NCBI GenBank assembly: GCA_903822495.1 | Contig: CAIJPD010000007.1 | Coordinates: 1 to 43,743 of the forward strand | DNA length: 43,743 bases | Reading direction: 5' to 3' | Source: an uncultured Chloroflexota bacterium | GTDB lineage: Bacteria; Chloroflexota; Limnocylindria; Limnocylindrales; CSP1-4 | In this document: positions 16,933 through 24,345 of the stretch, piece by piece | Layout of the letters: every line of letters starts with the position of its first letter | Position numbering within the stretch: the stretch's first letter is position 1 | Notes under the pieces: generated by a model | The model's input: the letters and a program-made list of their open reading frames with translations, nothing else | Database searches by the model: none | What the model was told of the DNA's origin: nothing | Program-made: the position numbers and the translations under genes

Positions 16933-18357
16933 ATGGCCGCGTCGAATCGCCGTCTTCTCGCCCTGCTGGTGGTGGTGTCGCTCGTGGGCTCGTGCAGCAG
17001 CGCTGCCGAGGCACCAACGGCATCCGGCGACCCGGCGGCCCCGGCCTCGCCGAGTCCGTCGACGCGGGCGGCCGAGACGAAGCCCGCATCCAGCGGCGCC
17101 TCGGCCCCCCTGTCGTCGCCGACGACCGAGCCGCCGTTGGAGACGGAGCCACCGCTGGAAACGGAGACGCCGCCGGAGGTGCAACCGTCCGCAACGCCGT
17201 TCCCCACGCTCGGAACGTGGTCCGCCGTGGGCACCCTGCCAACGGCCGGCCGGGTCGTTGGCGCTCCGCTGGGTGCCGCCAGCCTCCTGCTGCTCGACGA
17301 GTCCACCAGCGCCGCCTGGACGTGGACGCCCCCGTCTCACGCGCTCAGCCCGGCACCGGTGATCGGGCCGGGCAGGACCATGCCGGCCGTCACGGGGCTG
17401 CTTGACGGCCGTGTCCTGGTCGCCGGTGGATACAACCCCGAGGGCGTCGCGTACTCAAGCTCGTACGTATTCTCCGGCGGCAGTGGTGGCTCGTGGGCCA
17501 AGGTCGGGTTGCTGCACGTCGCGAGAGCCGGCGCGAGCGCGGCCGCCCTGCCCGGCGGCGGCGTGGTGATCGCCGGCGGCATCTACGCGGACGATCCCAA
17601 GTTGCCGGGCACGCCCCTGGACTCCGCCGAGCTGTTCAACCCATCCACGCTGGAGTGGACGGTGACCGCAGCCATGCGCTTCCAGCGTGTCGCGCCGCTT
17701 GCCGTGACGCTGGACAACAACCGGGTCCTGTTCTTCGGCAGCGACCCGTCCCGGACCATCCCGGGCAGCGACGCGCTCCTGACCGGCGAGATCTACGACC
17801 CCTCGACCGGGAGCTTCGCGGCCACCGGTCGGCTCCCGGCGTCGTCGGTCGTCCTGCCGCCCCAGGCCCCATCCAGGGTCGTCCCTGGGTCGCTGGTCGG
17901 CGTGTGGCCCGGCAACGCCCTGCTGATTGGCTACACGACGGTCTACGAGGGAGCGTATTCGGGGGTCGTCGTCAGGAACTTCTTCCTGGACCACCTCACC
18001 ATGCGGTGGGGGGAGATCGATTCGACCTACCTGGACGTCGTGGGACCCGGTGGGCAGAAGTTCGTGGGTCCCGCAACCCGGAACCTGTACGGGGCCATGG
18101 CGTGGGCCGGGCTGGGGCCGGGAGGATTGGTGAGGGTCGCGGGAGGGTCGCGAACTGGCGCGGACCCGACGGACGGGTACGCCACGCGCGAGACGTCCAT
18201 GTACGACCCGGTGTTCTACCAGTGGCATGATCAGGTTCCGATGCCCGAGGCACGCCGCTTTGCCCAGGTCGTCGCCCTGCAGGACGGTTCGATGCTCCTG
18301 GTCGGCGGTGACGGCCCCGGCGGCGCGCGGACGCTCCTGCGGTTCGCCCGCGGCTAG
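16933..18357 (+). CDS. Kelch-like repeat lipoprotein
   Basis: 474-residue protein with a short basic N-terminus, a hydrophobic segment and a lipobox near LVGSC (Cys21). A Pro/Thr/Glu-rich stalk (about 25-90) contains a PLETE repeat pair. The rest carries repeated motifs such as LLDGRVLVAGG, LPGGGVVIAGG and LQDGSMLLVGG with 40-90 residue spacing, typical of kelch / galactose-oxidase-like beta-propeller blades. It is probably a surface-bound propeller for ligand or protein binding; no enzyme residues can be claimed. The ribosome site GGAG lies 6 nt before ATG. An IS481 remnant begins about 70 bp after the stop. Confidence 0.8.
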   Translation: MAASNRRLLALLVVVSLVGSCSSAAEAPTASGDPAAPASPSPSTRAAETKPASSGASAPLSSPTTEPPLETEPPLETETPPEVQPSATPFPTLGTWSAVGTLPTAGRVVGAPLGAASLLLLDESTSAAWTWTPPSHALSPAPVIGPGRTMPAVTGLLDGRVLVAGGYNPEGVAYSSSYVFSGGSGGSWAKVGLLHVARAGASAAALPGGGVVIAGGIYADDPKLPGTPLDSAELFNPSTLEWTVTAAMRFQRVAPLAVTLDNNRVLFFGSDPSRTIPGSDALLTGEIYDPSTGSFAATGRLPASSVVLPPQAPSRVVPGSLVGVWPGNALLIGYTTVYEGAYSGVVVRNFFLDHLTMRWGEIDSTYLDVVGPGGQKFVGPATRNLYGAMAWAGLGPGGLVRVAGGSRTGADPTDGYATRETSMYDPVFYQWHDQVPMPEARRFAQVVALQDGSMLLVGGDGPGGARTLLRFARG

Positions 18358-18429
18358 TTGTCGTCGCCCGACCCGTTGTCGACGAGAGAGAGCCTCCGCG
18401 CACCGTACGGCGTGTTGAAGCCCCAAGCC

Positions 18430-18751
18430 GTGAGGGGGCGCTCGCCGTCCTCGCTGCCGCCGCGATCACGGTCGAGCGGGTGCTGACCGACAACGGGCTC
18501 GCCTACCGCTCGAACGCCAACCAGGCGCTCCTCGGCGAGCGCCACCACAACCGGACCCGACCCTGTCGACCACAGACCAACGGCATGGCCGAACGGTTCA
18601 GGCACGCTGCTGCGCGAGTGGGCGTACGGCTCCAGCACGGAGCGCCTGGATGCCCTGGCGCCAGATGTGGACTTCGACAATCCGCTCCGCCCGCACCGCG
18701 CGCTCGGCGGTCTCTGACCCTCGCTCGTTGTCAACAACGTTCGCGGTGACA
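18430..18751 (+). pseudogene. IS481-family transposase remnant
   Basis: Only the C-terminal part of an integrase-core transposase survives. It reads ITVERVLTDNGLAYRS, then H..TRP.RPQTNGMAERF. After about 18600 the match continues in another frame (LLREWAYG, then LDALAP and RPHRALGGL), so there is at least one frameshift. The catalytic Asp of TDNG and the Glu region are recognisable. A terminus-like segment begins TGTCAACAACG at 18729 and ends TGACA at 18751, probably the former right end. The element is dead. Confidence 0.7.
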
Positions 18752-18774
18752 ACGACCAGGCCTGCCCCTGGCCG

Positions 18775-19650
18775 TCAGGCCATTCGGCCGATATCGGCGA
18801 GGACCGCACGCACGATCGGCCCGGTGGCGTTGCCGGCCTCCAGGGCCATGTCGTAGTGATGCAGGCCGGGCGCCTCGATGAGCGTGCAGGCGTGGCCGGC
18901 CGCCTGCCACGCGGCCGCGAAGTCCGTCGTCTGACGCCGGAACTCACGTGTCTCGGCGCTGCCGACGGCGAGAACCAGCGGGCCGGCCCGGGCAGGGATG
19001 TGCAGGATCGGGCTGTTCCGCCGGGCCCCCGCGACGTCAAGGCCGTAGGTCCGGTTTTCCGAGGTCAGCCGGATCGGCTCCAGATCGTAGAACCCGCTTA
19101 CCAGGCTCGCACCCTTGACCACGTCCTCGGGGAGCCCGTGCATGGTCCGCCACGGCGTGGCCAGCACCATCGCGCCGAGATGCGCCCCGGCTGACACACC
19201 CGACACGTGGATCCGCGAGGGGTCGCCGCGGTATCGGGCGATGTTCCGATAGGTCCACGCCAGCGCAGCCCGACACTGGGCCACGATCACGTCCAGCGTG
19301 ACGTTGGGGACGAGGTCGTACTCGATGGCGACGAAGGTGACCCCGGCCGGCACCATCGCCTGCGCGATGAAGCTGACGTCGCTCTTGGACTTGGCGCGCC
19401 AGAAGCCGCCGTGGATGTAGACCTCAACCGGAGCCCCGGGCCGGGCGGCCGGGAAGATGTCGAGGGTCTCGCGGGCTCCCGCGCCGTAGTGGACATCGAG
19501 GTCGCAGGCCAGGCTGGCCCGAGCCCGGGTGGACCATGCGTCCCGGTGAGCGGTTCGCTCGGCGTGGTTGGGGGCCGCCGCGCGGGCGTCGTACTGGGCG
19601 TCGAGGGTCACCTGGTCCATGCCCCGGTAGCCCGGGCTCGCGCTTGGCAC
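18775..19650 (-). CDS. Alpha/beta hydrolase, arylformamidase / carboxylesterase-like
   Basis: 291-residue cytoplasmic hydrolase. The HGGFWR oxyanion motif (around residue 80) and the nucleophile elbow GVSAGA are present, with the catalytic His in LHHYDM near the C-terminus. The pattern matches the kynurenine formamidase / BD-FAE esterase group. The true substrate is unknown, and no tryptophan catabolism genes are nearby. GTG at 19650 has GAGGAG 7 nt upstream. It ends 24 bp from the IS481 remnant end and appears intact. Confidence 0.82.
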   Translation of the reverse strand: MPSASPGYRGMDQVTLDAQYDARAAAPNHAERTAHRDAWSTRARASLACDLDVHYGAGARETLDIFPAARPGAPVEVYIHGGFWRAKSKSDVSFIAQAMVPAGVTFVAIEYDLVPNVTLDVIVAQCRAALAWTYRNIARYRGDPSRIHVSGVSAGAHLGAMVLATPWRTMHGLPEDVVKGASLVSGFYDLEPIRLTSENRTYGLDVAGARRNSPILHIPARAGPLVLAVGSAETREFRRQTTDFAAAWQAAGHACTLIEAPGLHHYDMALEAGNATGPIVRAVLADIGRMA

Positions 19651-19752
19651 TGGGCGGCTCCTCGGGCGGCTCCCCGTTGCGGGCGATTGAACGCCGTCGC
19701 GGGCGACGGGCCAGATTCTAGAGGGCTGCCGCCAAGCTTGGGGGACCGTGGG

Positions 19753-19758
19753 TAGACT
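19753..19758 (+). promoter_or_regulatory. Possible -10 TAGACT of tRNA-Arg
   Basis: TAGACT lies 14 nt before the first base of the tRNA. No good -35 element is found at 16-18 bp spacing. Confidence 0.35.
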
Positions 19759-19772
19759 GGGTCGTCGCCAAC

Positions 19773-19848
19773 GTCCCCGTAGCTCAGCGGACAGAGCAAC
19801 CGCCTTCTAAGCGGTCGGTCGCAGGTTCGAGTCCTGCCGGGGACGCCA
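19773..19848 (+). tRNA. tRNA-Arg (anticodon TCT)
   Basis: Complete cloverleaf: 7-bp acceptor stem GTCCCCG/CGGGGAC, D-arm GCTC/GAGC, anticodon arm ACCGC-CTTCTAA-GCGGT, T-arm GCAGG-TTCGAGT-CCTGC, discriminator G and an encoded CCA (19846-19848). Anticodon TCT reads AGA/AGG arginine codons. It stands alone and is followed by about 4 kb of mobile-element debris, so it may have served as an insertion landmark. Confidence 0.96.
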
Positions 19849-20305
19849 CTTCACGCACGACGGGTTCCTCAGCATGTTGACGATGTGACCGACCGATGGC
19901 CGGACGGCCAGCCGATACGCCGCTGCGGATAGTGCCAGCGGATACGCCCATGCTTGATCGGGCCGGCGGAGGTCTCCGTCGCCCAATGCTCGGGCGTCGG
20001 CGCCGAGAGGGTCCCGATCCTAAAGCACGGCCCGAGGTCCGGCGGAGTTTGGCCCTCGGGAGGTAACGTCCGCGCCCAAGATTCGAATCCTACCGACGGC
20101 CCCGACCTTCGCCGAACGCGCACTCGCGGGTTATTGCAGAGCGGACCTCGAGTTGGCGCGCCCCGCCAACATGTGCTGGATTTCGGGAATCCGCCAACTT
20201 GTGCTGGACAATGACTCCGCGAGGCCTGGCCGGACCATTCGCCCTTGTGGATGCCCACGCACAGCCGGAGAATGGGTGACGCCCCGTCGGGCTACGTGAG
20301 GTCCA
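19849..20305. other. Gene-free stretch after tRNA-Arg with element debris
   Basis: 457 bp with lower third-position bias and no supported gene. It contains a T-arm-like fragment, TTCGAATCCTACCG, at 20082-20095 without a matching 5' half, and a pair of direct repeats at 20164-20208. It looks like decayed integrative or insertion-sequence DNA. Confidence 0.45.
20164..20208. repeat. Direct repeats resembling an IS21-type end
   Basis: CGCCAACATGTGCTGGA (20164-20180) and CGCCAACTTGTGCTGGA (20192-20208) differ at one base and are 28 bp apart. On the minus strand the outer copy begins TGTCCAGCACAAGTTGGCG. Multiple short terminal repeats starting with TG are typical of IS21-family ends; assigning them to that family is an inference. 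Confidence 0.4.
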
Positions 20306-21352
20306 ATGGAACCCAGCGCGTCAGAGGAACCTGGCTCCATGACTGCTGATCAGCGGGTTCGCGCGGTGGAGCCCACTGAGAGGCGTAGCTGGGAGGCCGT
20401 CCGCCTGATGGCGGACCATCCACCACGCTGGACCAACCCGAACAAGCAGGTGGTGTTCGACATCGCCTGCTCGACTGGTTCGCCAGTTGCGGGGCGGATC
20501 GAGTACTCGCGCTGGCCAGAGCTACCGCTGCCCGAGCGGATCTTGCAGCTGGGCCCGACCGTCGTCAGCCAGGCGCCGGGCTTCTACCCCTACGCGGCGG
20601 AGCCGGAGCTACCCGGCGCAGTCGCCTGGCACGTCAACTTCGCCGCCTGGGAACTGTTCGGGTGGTACGCCGGCGGCTCGGCCGCGCAGGATGAGCTCCA
20701 GGTCGCCGAGCATCCCGTCCTTGCCTCGATCCGCGAGGCGCTCCTCGCCGAGGGCGCGGTCGCTCGGACGGTGGTCGCTGGCCGGCCGACCCCGGTCCTT
20801 GTCCGCGGCGCCGAGCGCCGCGTCCGGATCGACACCCAGCCAGACGCGGCAGCCGGTCGACCCGACGGGATCTACGGGCGCCACTTCCCGTCCGCGACCA
20901 CCGCGGTCGTCGCCCGGGCCACGACGAGGATCGACCCACCGACCATCTCGAACATCCTGGCGATCGCGGCGATCAACCACCGGGGTGGCGAGTACACCGC
21001 GGACCAGATCGCCTGGACCCTGTCCACCGCCTACAGCGGCTTCCGGGCGGCGGTGCTGGAGGCTCGGACGGTCGTGGGCGCAACCGCCATCATCATCCAC
21101 ACTGGCCACTGGGGCGGCGGCGCCTTCGGCGGGGATCGCGTGCTGATGGCCATCCTTCAGCTCGCTGCCGCCTCGCTGGCAGGGGTGGACCGGCTCGTCT
21201 ACCACGAGGGCTTCAGCGAAGGCGTCGAGCCGTCCGGCGGGCCGGTCACCGAGGCGCGCCGCCGCTTCGCCGATCTGATCCCGGAGGACGGCACGGGCAC
21301 GGCAGCGCTCATCGAGGATCTGGCCGGTCTCGGGTTCCGCTGGCGCGACTGA
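20306..21352 (+). CDS. PARG-like (poly-ADP-ribose glycohydrolase-like) protein
   Basis: 348-residue protein with no close family I can name with certainty. Two segments match the PARG catalytic signature: residues 110-136, with an F-A start, glycines and AQDEL where PARG has VQEEI; and residues 266-290, HTGHWGGGAFGGD followed by ILQLAAAS, compared with TGNWGCGAFGGD...LIQ.LAA in PARG. If real, Glu130 is the expected catalytic acid and the protein would bind or cleave ADP-ribose. The start could be ATG 20306 (GAGG 4 nt upstream) or ATG 20339. It lies between IS21-type debris on both sides, which suggests horizontal acquisition. Confidence 0.6.
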   Translation: MEPSASEEPGSMTADQRVRAVEPTERRSWEAVRLMADHPPRWTNPNKQVVFDIACSTGSPVAGRIEYSRWPELPLPERILQLGPTVVSQAPGFYPYAAEPELPGAVAWHVNFAAWELFGWYAGGSAAQDELQVAEHPVLASIREALLAEGAVARTVVAGRPTPVLVRGAERRVRIDTQPDAAAGRPDGIYGRHFPSATTAVVARATTRIDPPTISNILAIAAINHRGGEYTADQIAWTLSTAYSGFRAAVLEARTVVGATAIIIHTGHWGGGAFGGDRVLMAILQLAAASLAGVDRLVYHEGFSEGVEPSGGPVTEARRRFADLIPEDGTGTAALIEDLAGLGFRWRD

Positions 21353-21450
21353 CCAAGGACCGCGGGGTGCCACCTACGTTGCGCCTCGCCACACGAGGAG
21401 GACCTGCATGCGCCCAACACCTGGCGAGGTTCGCGAGATCCGGGTGGGAA

Positions 21451-21525
21451 TGATGGCCTGATCTGGCCCCGGCGTGATGCTCAGGTGGCCCCACCCCCGA
21501 CCGGTCTTTTGATGGCCTGAACCGG
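21451..21525. repeat. Direct repeats TGATGGCCTGA-C-GG
   Basis: Copies at 21451-21466 and 21510-21525 match at 14 of 16 bases and are 59 bp apart. They sit just beyond the stop of the IstB-like tail, where repeated terminal sequences of an IS21-family element would be expected. Confidence 0.4.
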
Positions 21526-21541
21526 TCTGCGGTGCGGGCGG

Positions 21542-21660
21542 TCAGCCTCGGTCGGCACCTCGCTTCCGGGCCAGCTCGGTGGCCCGCAGCCGGTAGGAGG
21601 CGGAACCCGTCTTGGTGACCTCGGCCCGTGCCGGTGCGCCACAAGCTGCCGGCCTTGACA
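21542..21660 (-). pseudogene. IstB-like ATPase C-terminal fragment
   Basis: The minus-strand frame ending in TGA at 21544-21542 encodes ARAEVTKTGSASYRLRATEL and a short basic tail, which resembles the C-terminus of IS21 helper protein IstB (hydrophobic strand, then SYRL). The upstream part, with the Walker motifs, is absent. The fragment is short, so the assignment is tentative. Confidence 0.35.
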
Positions 21661-21755
21661 CGGCCGCGTCATTGGCGACAGTCAGGGGGACCGGCGTGTG
21701 CCGGACGAATACGAGGCCAATTCATGACACGCCGTCCGCGCGGGTCCGACGGAGG

Positions 21756-21778
21756 TACTTGTCTCCTTCCGTCCAGTA
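21756..21778 (+). repeat. Left terminal inverted repeat of IS1595-like element
   Basis: Begins TACTTGTCTCC and ends TCCAGTA. Its inner end overlaps the TAGCAT hexamer that probably drives the transposase. Confidence 0.65.
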
Positions 21779-21782
21779 GCAT
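21777..21782 (+). promoter_or_regulatory. -10 hexamer TAGCAT of the transposase gene
   Basis: TAGCAT ends 6 nt before the GTG start, the same spacing as the other probable leaderless genes. Its first two bases lie in the left inverted repeat, so the -35 would fall in the repeat or outside flanking DNA. Confidence 0.5.
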
Positions 21783-21788
21783 GGCGCT

Positions 21789-22724
21789 GTGGCGAGACCA
21801 GTCGGTGGCAAGGACTATCCGAGGACGCGACAGGAGTTCCGCGCGTTCTTCCCCGACGATGACCACTGCGTCGCGTTCTTGACGCGACTGCGCTGGCCCG
21901 ATGGGTTCCGTTGCCCGGCGTGCTTGGGCGAGGGCTGGCGGTCGGCCCGGGGCCGCTGGACCTGCCGGGGCTGCGGGCGGCAGACCTCGCTCACCGCCGG
22001 CACGATCTTCGAGGGCACCCGCAAGCCGCTGCTCGACTGGTTCGAGGTCGCCTGGCGCGTCACGACCGCCAAGAACGGCGTGTCGGCGCTCGCGGTGTCC
22101 AGCGAGTGGGGCATGTCGCGCGAGGCCGGCTGGACCTGGCTCCACAAGTTCCGCCGGGCGATGGTGCGGCCCGACCGCGACCTGCTGACCGGCGAAGTCG
22201 AGGCGGACGAGACATTCCTCGGCGGCGCGGAGGACGGCGTGCGGGGACGACAGACCGTGCGCAAGGCCATCGTGCTCGTGATGGTCGAGAAGAAGGCCGG
22301 CGGCGGCTACGGGCGAGCGCGACTGGTGAGCGTCAAGGACTTCTCGGCGGCCTCGCTCCACCCGGCGGTGCAGGCCAACGTCACGTCAGGCGCGACCGTG
22401 ATCACCGACTTCCACAAGGGCTACCTCGGCCTCGACCGCAAGGGCTACACGCACAAGCGCATCAACATCAGGGCGTCGGGGCAGACCGGGAGCGACCTAC
22501 TGCCCGGCGTCCATCTCGTCGCGTCGCTCCTCGACCGCGTGTGGCTCGGGACCCACCACGGCGCGCTGCGCCGGCGGCACCTGGATGCCTATCTCGACGA
22601 GTTCGTGTTCCGATTCAACCGGCGCGGCAGCAAGGCACGCGGCCTGCTCTTCTACCGGCTGCTGGAAGGCGCGGTCTCGACTGCCCCGCAACCCTTCTCC
22701 GCCATCAGGGGAGGACGGTCGTGA
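21789..22724 (+). CDS. IS1595-family transposase
   Basis: 311-residue DDE-type transposase, apparently intact. N-terminal zinc ribbon with Cys42, Cys45, Cys59 and Cys62 (CPAC...CRGC). The ISXO2-like catalytic domain has an Asp in VEADETF (Asp140), an Asp in VITDFHKGY and a C-terminal region THHGALRRRHLDAYLDEF with the expected Asn/Glu positions. Moves the element by cut-and-paste. GTG start at 21789, with no ribosome site. It ends back-to-back with the passenger gene on the other strand. Confidence 0.88.
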   Translation: MARPVGGKDYPRTRQEFRAFFPDDDHCVAFLTRLRWPDGFRCPACLGEGWRSARGRWTCRGCGRQTSLTAGTIFEGTRKPLLDWFEVAWRVTTAKNGVSALAVSSEWGMSREAGWTWLHKFRRAMVRPDRDLLTGEVEADETFLGGAEDGVRGRQTVRKAIVLVMVEKKAGGGYGRARLVSVKDFSAASLHPAVQANVTSGATVITDFHKGYLGLDRKGYTHKRINIRASGQTGSDLLPGVHLVASLLDRVWLGTHHGALRRRHLDAYLDEFVFRFNRRGSKARGLLFYRLLEGAVSTAPQPFSAIRGGRS

Positions 22725-23033
22725 CTACCCCGTCACGGCGTGCTGCGCCGCTCCCGCGCGGGGCCGGCGGGGATGGAATCCGCGGACTGCGGGCCGATCC
22801 TCGTCCGCCTTGACTCGGCGCAGTGTCGCCCAGTCTGGGACGGCCAGCCAGTAGCCTGCGTGGGCGTCGTAGAACAGACGCCCCTCGACCGCATCCGCGA
22901 GATCAACGAGCAGCACCGTGTCCGCCTGCTCGGCGATCTGGGAGAACGGGGTGTCCCGGTGCGCCACGAGGCGCGACAGGATCAGGAACCTGCGCGCGTC
23001 TGTCTTGTTGAGGTCGGCGAGGATCTGGATCAT
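22725..23033 (-). CDS. IS passenger protein B, unknown function
   Basis: 102-residue protein, not recognised. It begins MIQILADLNKTDARRFL and has an alpha/beta-looking core with a VLLVDLADAVEGR segment and an aromatic-rich stretch (LFYDAHAGYWLAVPDW). The last ~25 residues are Pro/Arg-rich. ATG at 23033 overlaps the stop of passenger A (ATGA), so the two are coupled. Its stop adjoins the transposase stop. A partner role with protein A is likely from the coupling, but no toxin, antitoxin or resistance signature is visible. Confidence 0.6.
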   Translation of the reverse strand: MIQILADLNKTDARRFLILSRLVAHRDTPFSQIAEQADTVLLVDLADAVEGRLFYDAHAGYWLAVPDWATLRRVKADEDRPAVRGFHPRRPRAGAAQHAVTG

Positions 23034-23383
23034 GGCTGCCTCGGGTTCCGCGTTGCTGGACCAAGGATGGCGTCGAACGCTGCGGGGGTCAAGCCGAAGA
23101 GATCGCAGTGGTAGTCCCCCGGTCCATGATGGCTCCACACGAGCCATCCGCCGCTGGCGCGCACCGCGTTGAGCGTGGTGGTGCGGACGAACGCCTGCGG
23201 GATCGCCGCGACCAGATCCTCCCACGAGGCGTCCGGGTCGGACTGCACCGACCAGCTCCCGTCCTCGTCCAGCACGCGGGCGAGCCACTTCTCCTTGCCC
23301 TCGCCGCCGCGGACCACGATGGTCGCGTCCGGCCAGGTGTTCGGGGCGAGTGGGTCGTAGTCCTCGGGATCGCCCGGCTCCAT
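23030..23383 (-). CDS. IS passenger protein A, unknown function
   Basis: 117-residue soluble acidic protein, not recognised. Trp-rich with mixed alpha/beta pattern (NTWPDATIVVRGG, EKWLARVLDEDGSWSV, GGWLVWSHHGPGDYH). ATG at 23383 has a ribosome site, GAGGGG 5 nt upstream. It is translated with passenger B and oriented against the transposase. Its presence inside the inverted repeats shows it travels with the element. Confidence 0.6.
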   Translation of the reverse strand: MEPGDPEDYDPLAPNTWPDATIVVRGGEGKEKWLARVLDEDGSWSVQSDPDASWEDLVAAIPQAFVRTTTLNAVRASGGWLVWSHHGPGDYHCDLFGLTPAAFDAILGPATRNPRQP

Positions 23384-23464
23384 CTGGTCCCCTCATGCTG
23401 GTGATTGGGCCGGACGTTGGCCGCTACACCTCGCGCCGTCAAGCGGCTCGACTCCATTGTCGCT

Positions 23465-23487
23465 TACTGGATCGAAGGAGACATGTA
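23465..23487 (-). repeat. Right terminal inverted repeat of IS1595-like element
   Basis: The reverse complement begins TACATGTCTCC and ends TCCAGTA, matching the left repeat at 20 of 23 positions. Confidence 0.65.
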
Positions 23488-23769
23488 TCACGCACAAAGC
23501 GGGCGGGTCTGCGAGTGAATCTTGACGTGTGCGCCGCCGCCGCCGAGAGTGCCATCGGTTCTGCCGCCGTCGGCAAGGAGTGCCAATGGTTGGGCCGCGA
23601 TGTTGGCGGCGCGGTTTGGAGGCGCGAGCGCGTCCGACGGGAAACGAGTGCCCTTGGTTGCGCCCATGCCCCGGCAGAGGTTGAGCAATTCGTCACATGA
23701 TCGGGTGCGGCACCCGTGACGGTCCCGACGCGTCGTCCCAGATCCCTGGGCGGTCGCTGCGATGCCCGC
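23488..23769. other. Intergenic region after the IS element
   Basis: About 280 bp with mixed composition and no supported gene. A self-complementary CGGGTGCGGCACCCG lies near 23704. The 18 upstream codons open to the phosphoribosyltransferase here have weak third-position GC bias and are treated as non-coding. Confidence 0.4.
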
Positions 23770-24240
23770 GTGACTGCCGCCGACGACGCCCTGCTCCGCA
23801 TCGTCTCGTGGCAGGAGCTGGATGCGCTTGTCGCCCGCCTGGCCGGCTCCGTCGGCCGCGACTTCGATCTTGTCCTCGCGATCACCCGTGGCGGCCTGGT
23901 CCCCGCCGGGATGCTGGCGTATCGGCTGGACCTGCGCGAGATCCTCGTCGCAGGCGTCGTCTTCTACCGAGCCGATGGCAGCACGTTCGACGCCCCGCAG
24001 TTCGGCCAGTTCCCGGAGCCGGCGCTGCTCCATGGGCGGCGGGTCCTCGTCGTCGACGAGGTCTGGGAGACGGGCGAGACGATGGTCGCCGTGGTCGACC
24101 GTGTCCGCGCCGCCGGTGGCATCCCCACCACGGCCGTGATCCACTACAAGCCCGGACGATCCCGAGGGGGCCTGGCGCCGGATCAGTTCGCCGATCTTGC
24201 CGACGGCTGGATCGCGTACCCGTACAAGGCGGGCGGCTGA
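23770..24240 (+). CDS. Phosphoribosyltransferase family protein
   Basis: 156-residue type I phosphoribosyltransferase. The PRPP-binding loop VLVVDEVWETGETM corresponds to the family motif VLVVDDV.DTG.T, and an early ITRGGLVPA loop matches the pyrophosphate-binding segment. Most like the hypoxanthine/xanthine-type enzymes, so it probably salvages a purine base, but regulatory relatives exist. GTG at 23770 is preferred; the in-frame GTG at 23716 adds residues with poor coding bias. Neither start has a ribosome site. Confidence 0.8.
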   Translation: MTAADDALLRIVSWQELDALVARLAGSVGRDFDLVLAITRGGLVPAGMLAYRLDLREILVAGVVFYRADGSTFDAPQFGQFPEPALLHGRRVLVVDEVWETGETMVAVVDRVRAAGGIPTTAVIHYKPGRSRGGLAPDQFADLADGWIAYPYKAGG

Positions 24241-24333
24241 GGGACGGCGCGGGCGGCTGATCGTCCTCCGCGACCAGCCCATCGGACGTGGTGCCCCGCC
24301 GGCCCGCGGGCCCACCCTACCGCCGCCGCCTGC

Positions 24334-24339
24334 TACCGT
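24334..24339 (+). promoter_or_regulatory. -10 hexamer TACCGT, 6 nt before GTG
   Basis: TACCGT lies 6 nt before the GTG of the GT-C-like membrane protein, which has no ribosome site. This fits a leaderless transcript. Confidence 0.55.
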
Positions 24340-24345
24340 TCGGCC

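Larger units (their letters stand above)
21353..21755. other. IS21-type element debris
   Basis: This stretch holds no intact gene. It contains two direct repeats (21451-21525) and a short minus-strand frame resembling the C-terminus of an IstB helper ATPase. Both are listed separately. Confidence 0.4.
21756..23487 (+). mobile_element. IS1595-family insertion sequence with two passenger genes
   Basis: 23-bp terminal inverted repeats at 21756-21778 and 23465-23487 match at 20 of 23 positions and enclose an intact transposase gene plus two convergent small genes. Total length is about 1.73 kb. No target-site duplication can be seen directly outside the repeats, so the element is either old, recombined, or has slightly different true ends. 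Passenger genes are known in several IS1595 subgroups. Confidence 0.7.

Noticed and set aside
17100..17170. PLETE repeat as a sortase sorting signal in the kelch lipoprotein
   Set aside because: It is near the N-terminus, is repeated, and lacks a following hydrophobic segment and basic tail, so it is just a stalk.
18480..18749. Intact small transposase gene
   Set aside because: Only the C-terminal part matches IS481 transposases, and the match changes frame near 18600.
20082..20095. Second tRNA gene
   Set aside because: Only a T-loop and the 3' strand of its stem are present. The 5' strand does not pair and no other arm is found.
21748..23495. Target-site duplication flanking the IS1595-like element
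   Set aside because: The 8 bp on each side of the inverted repeats do not match.
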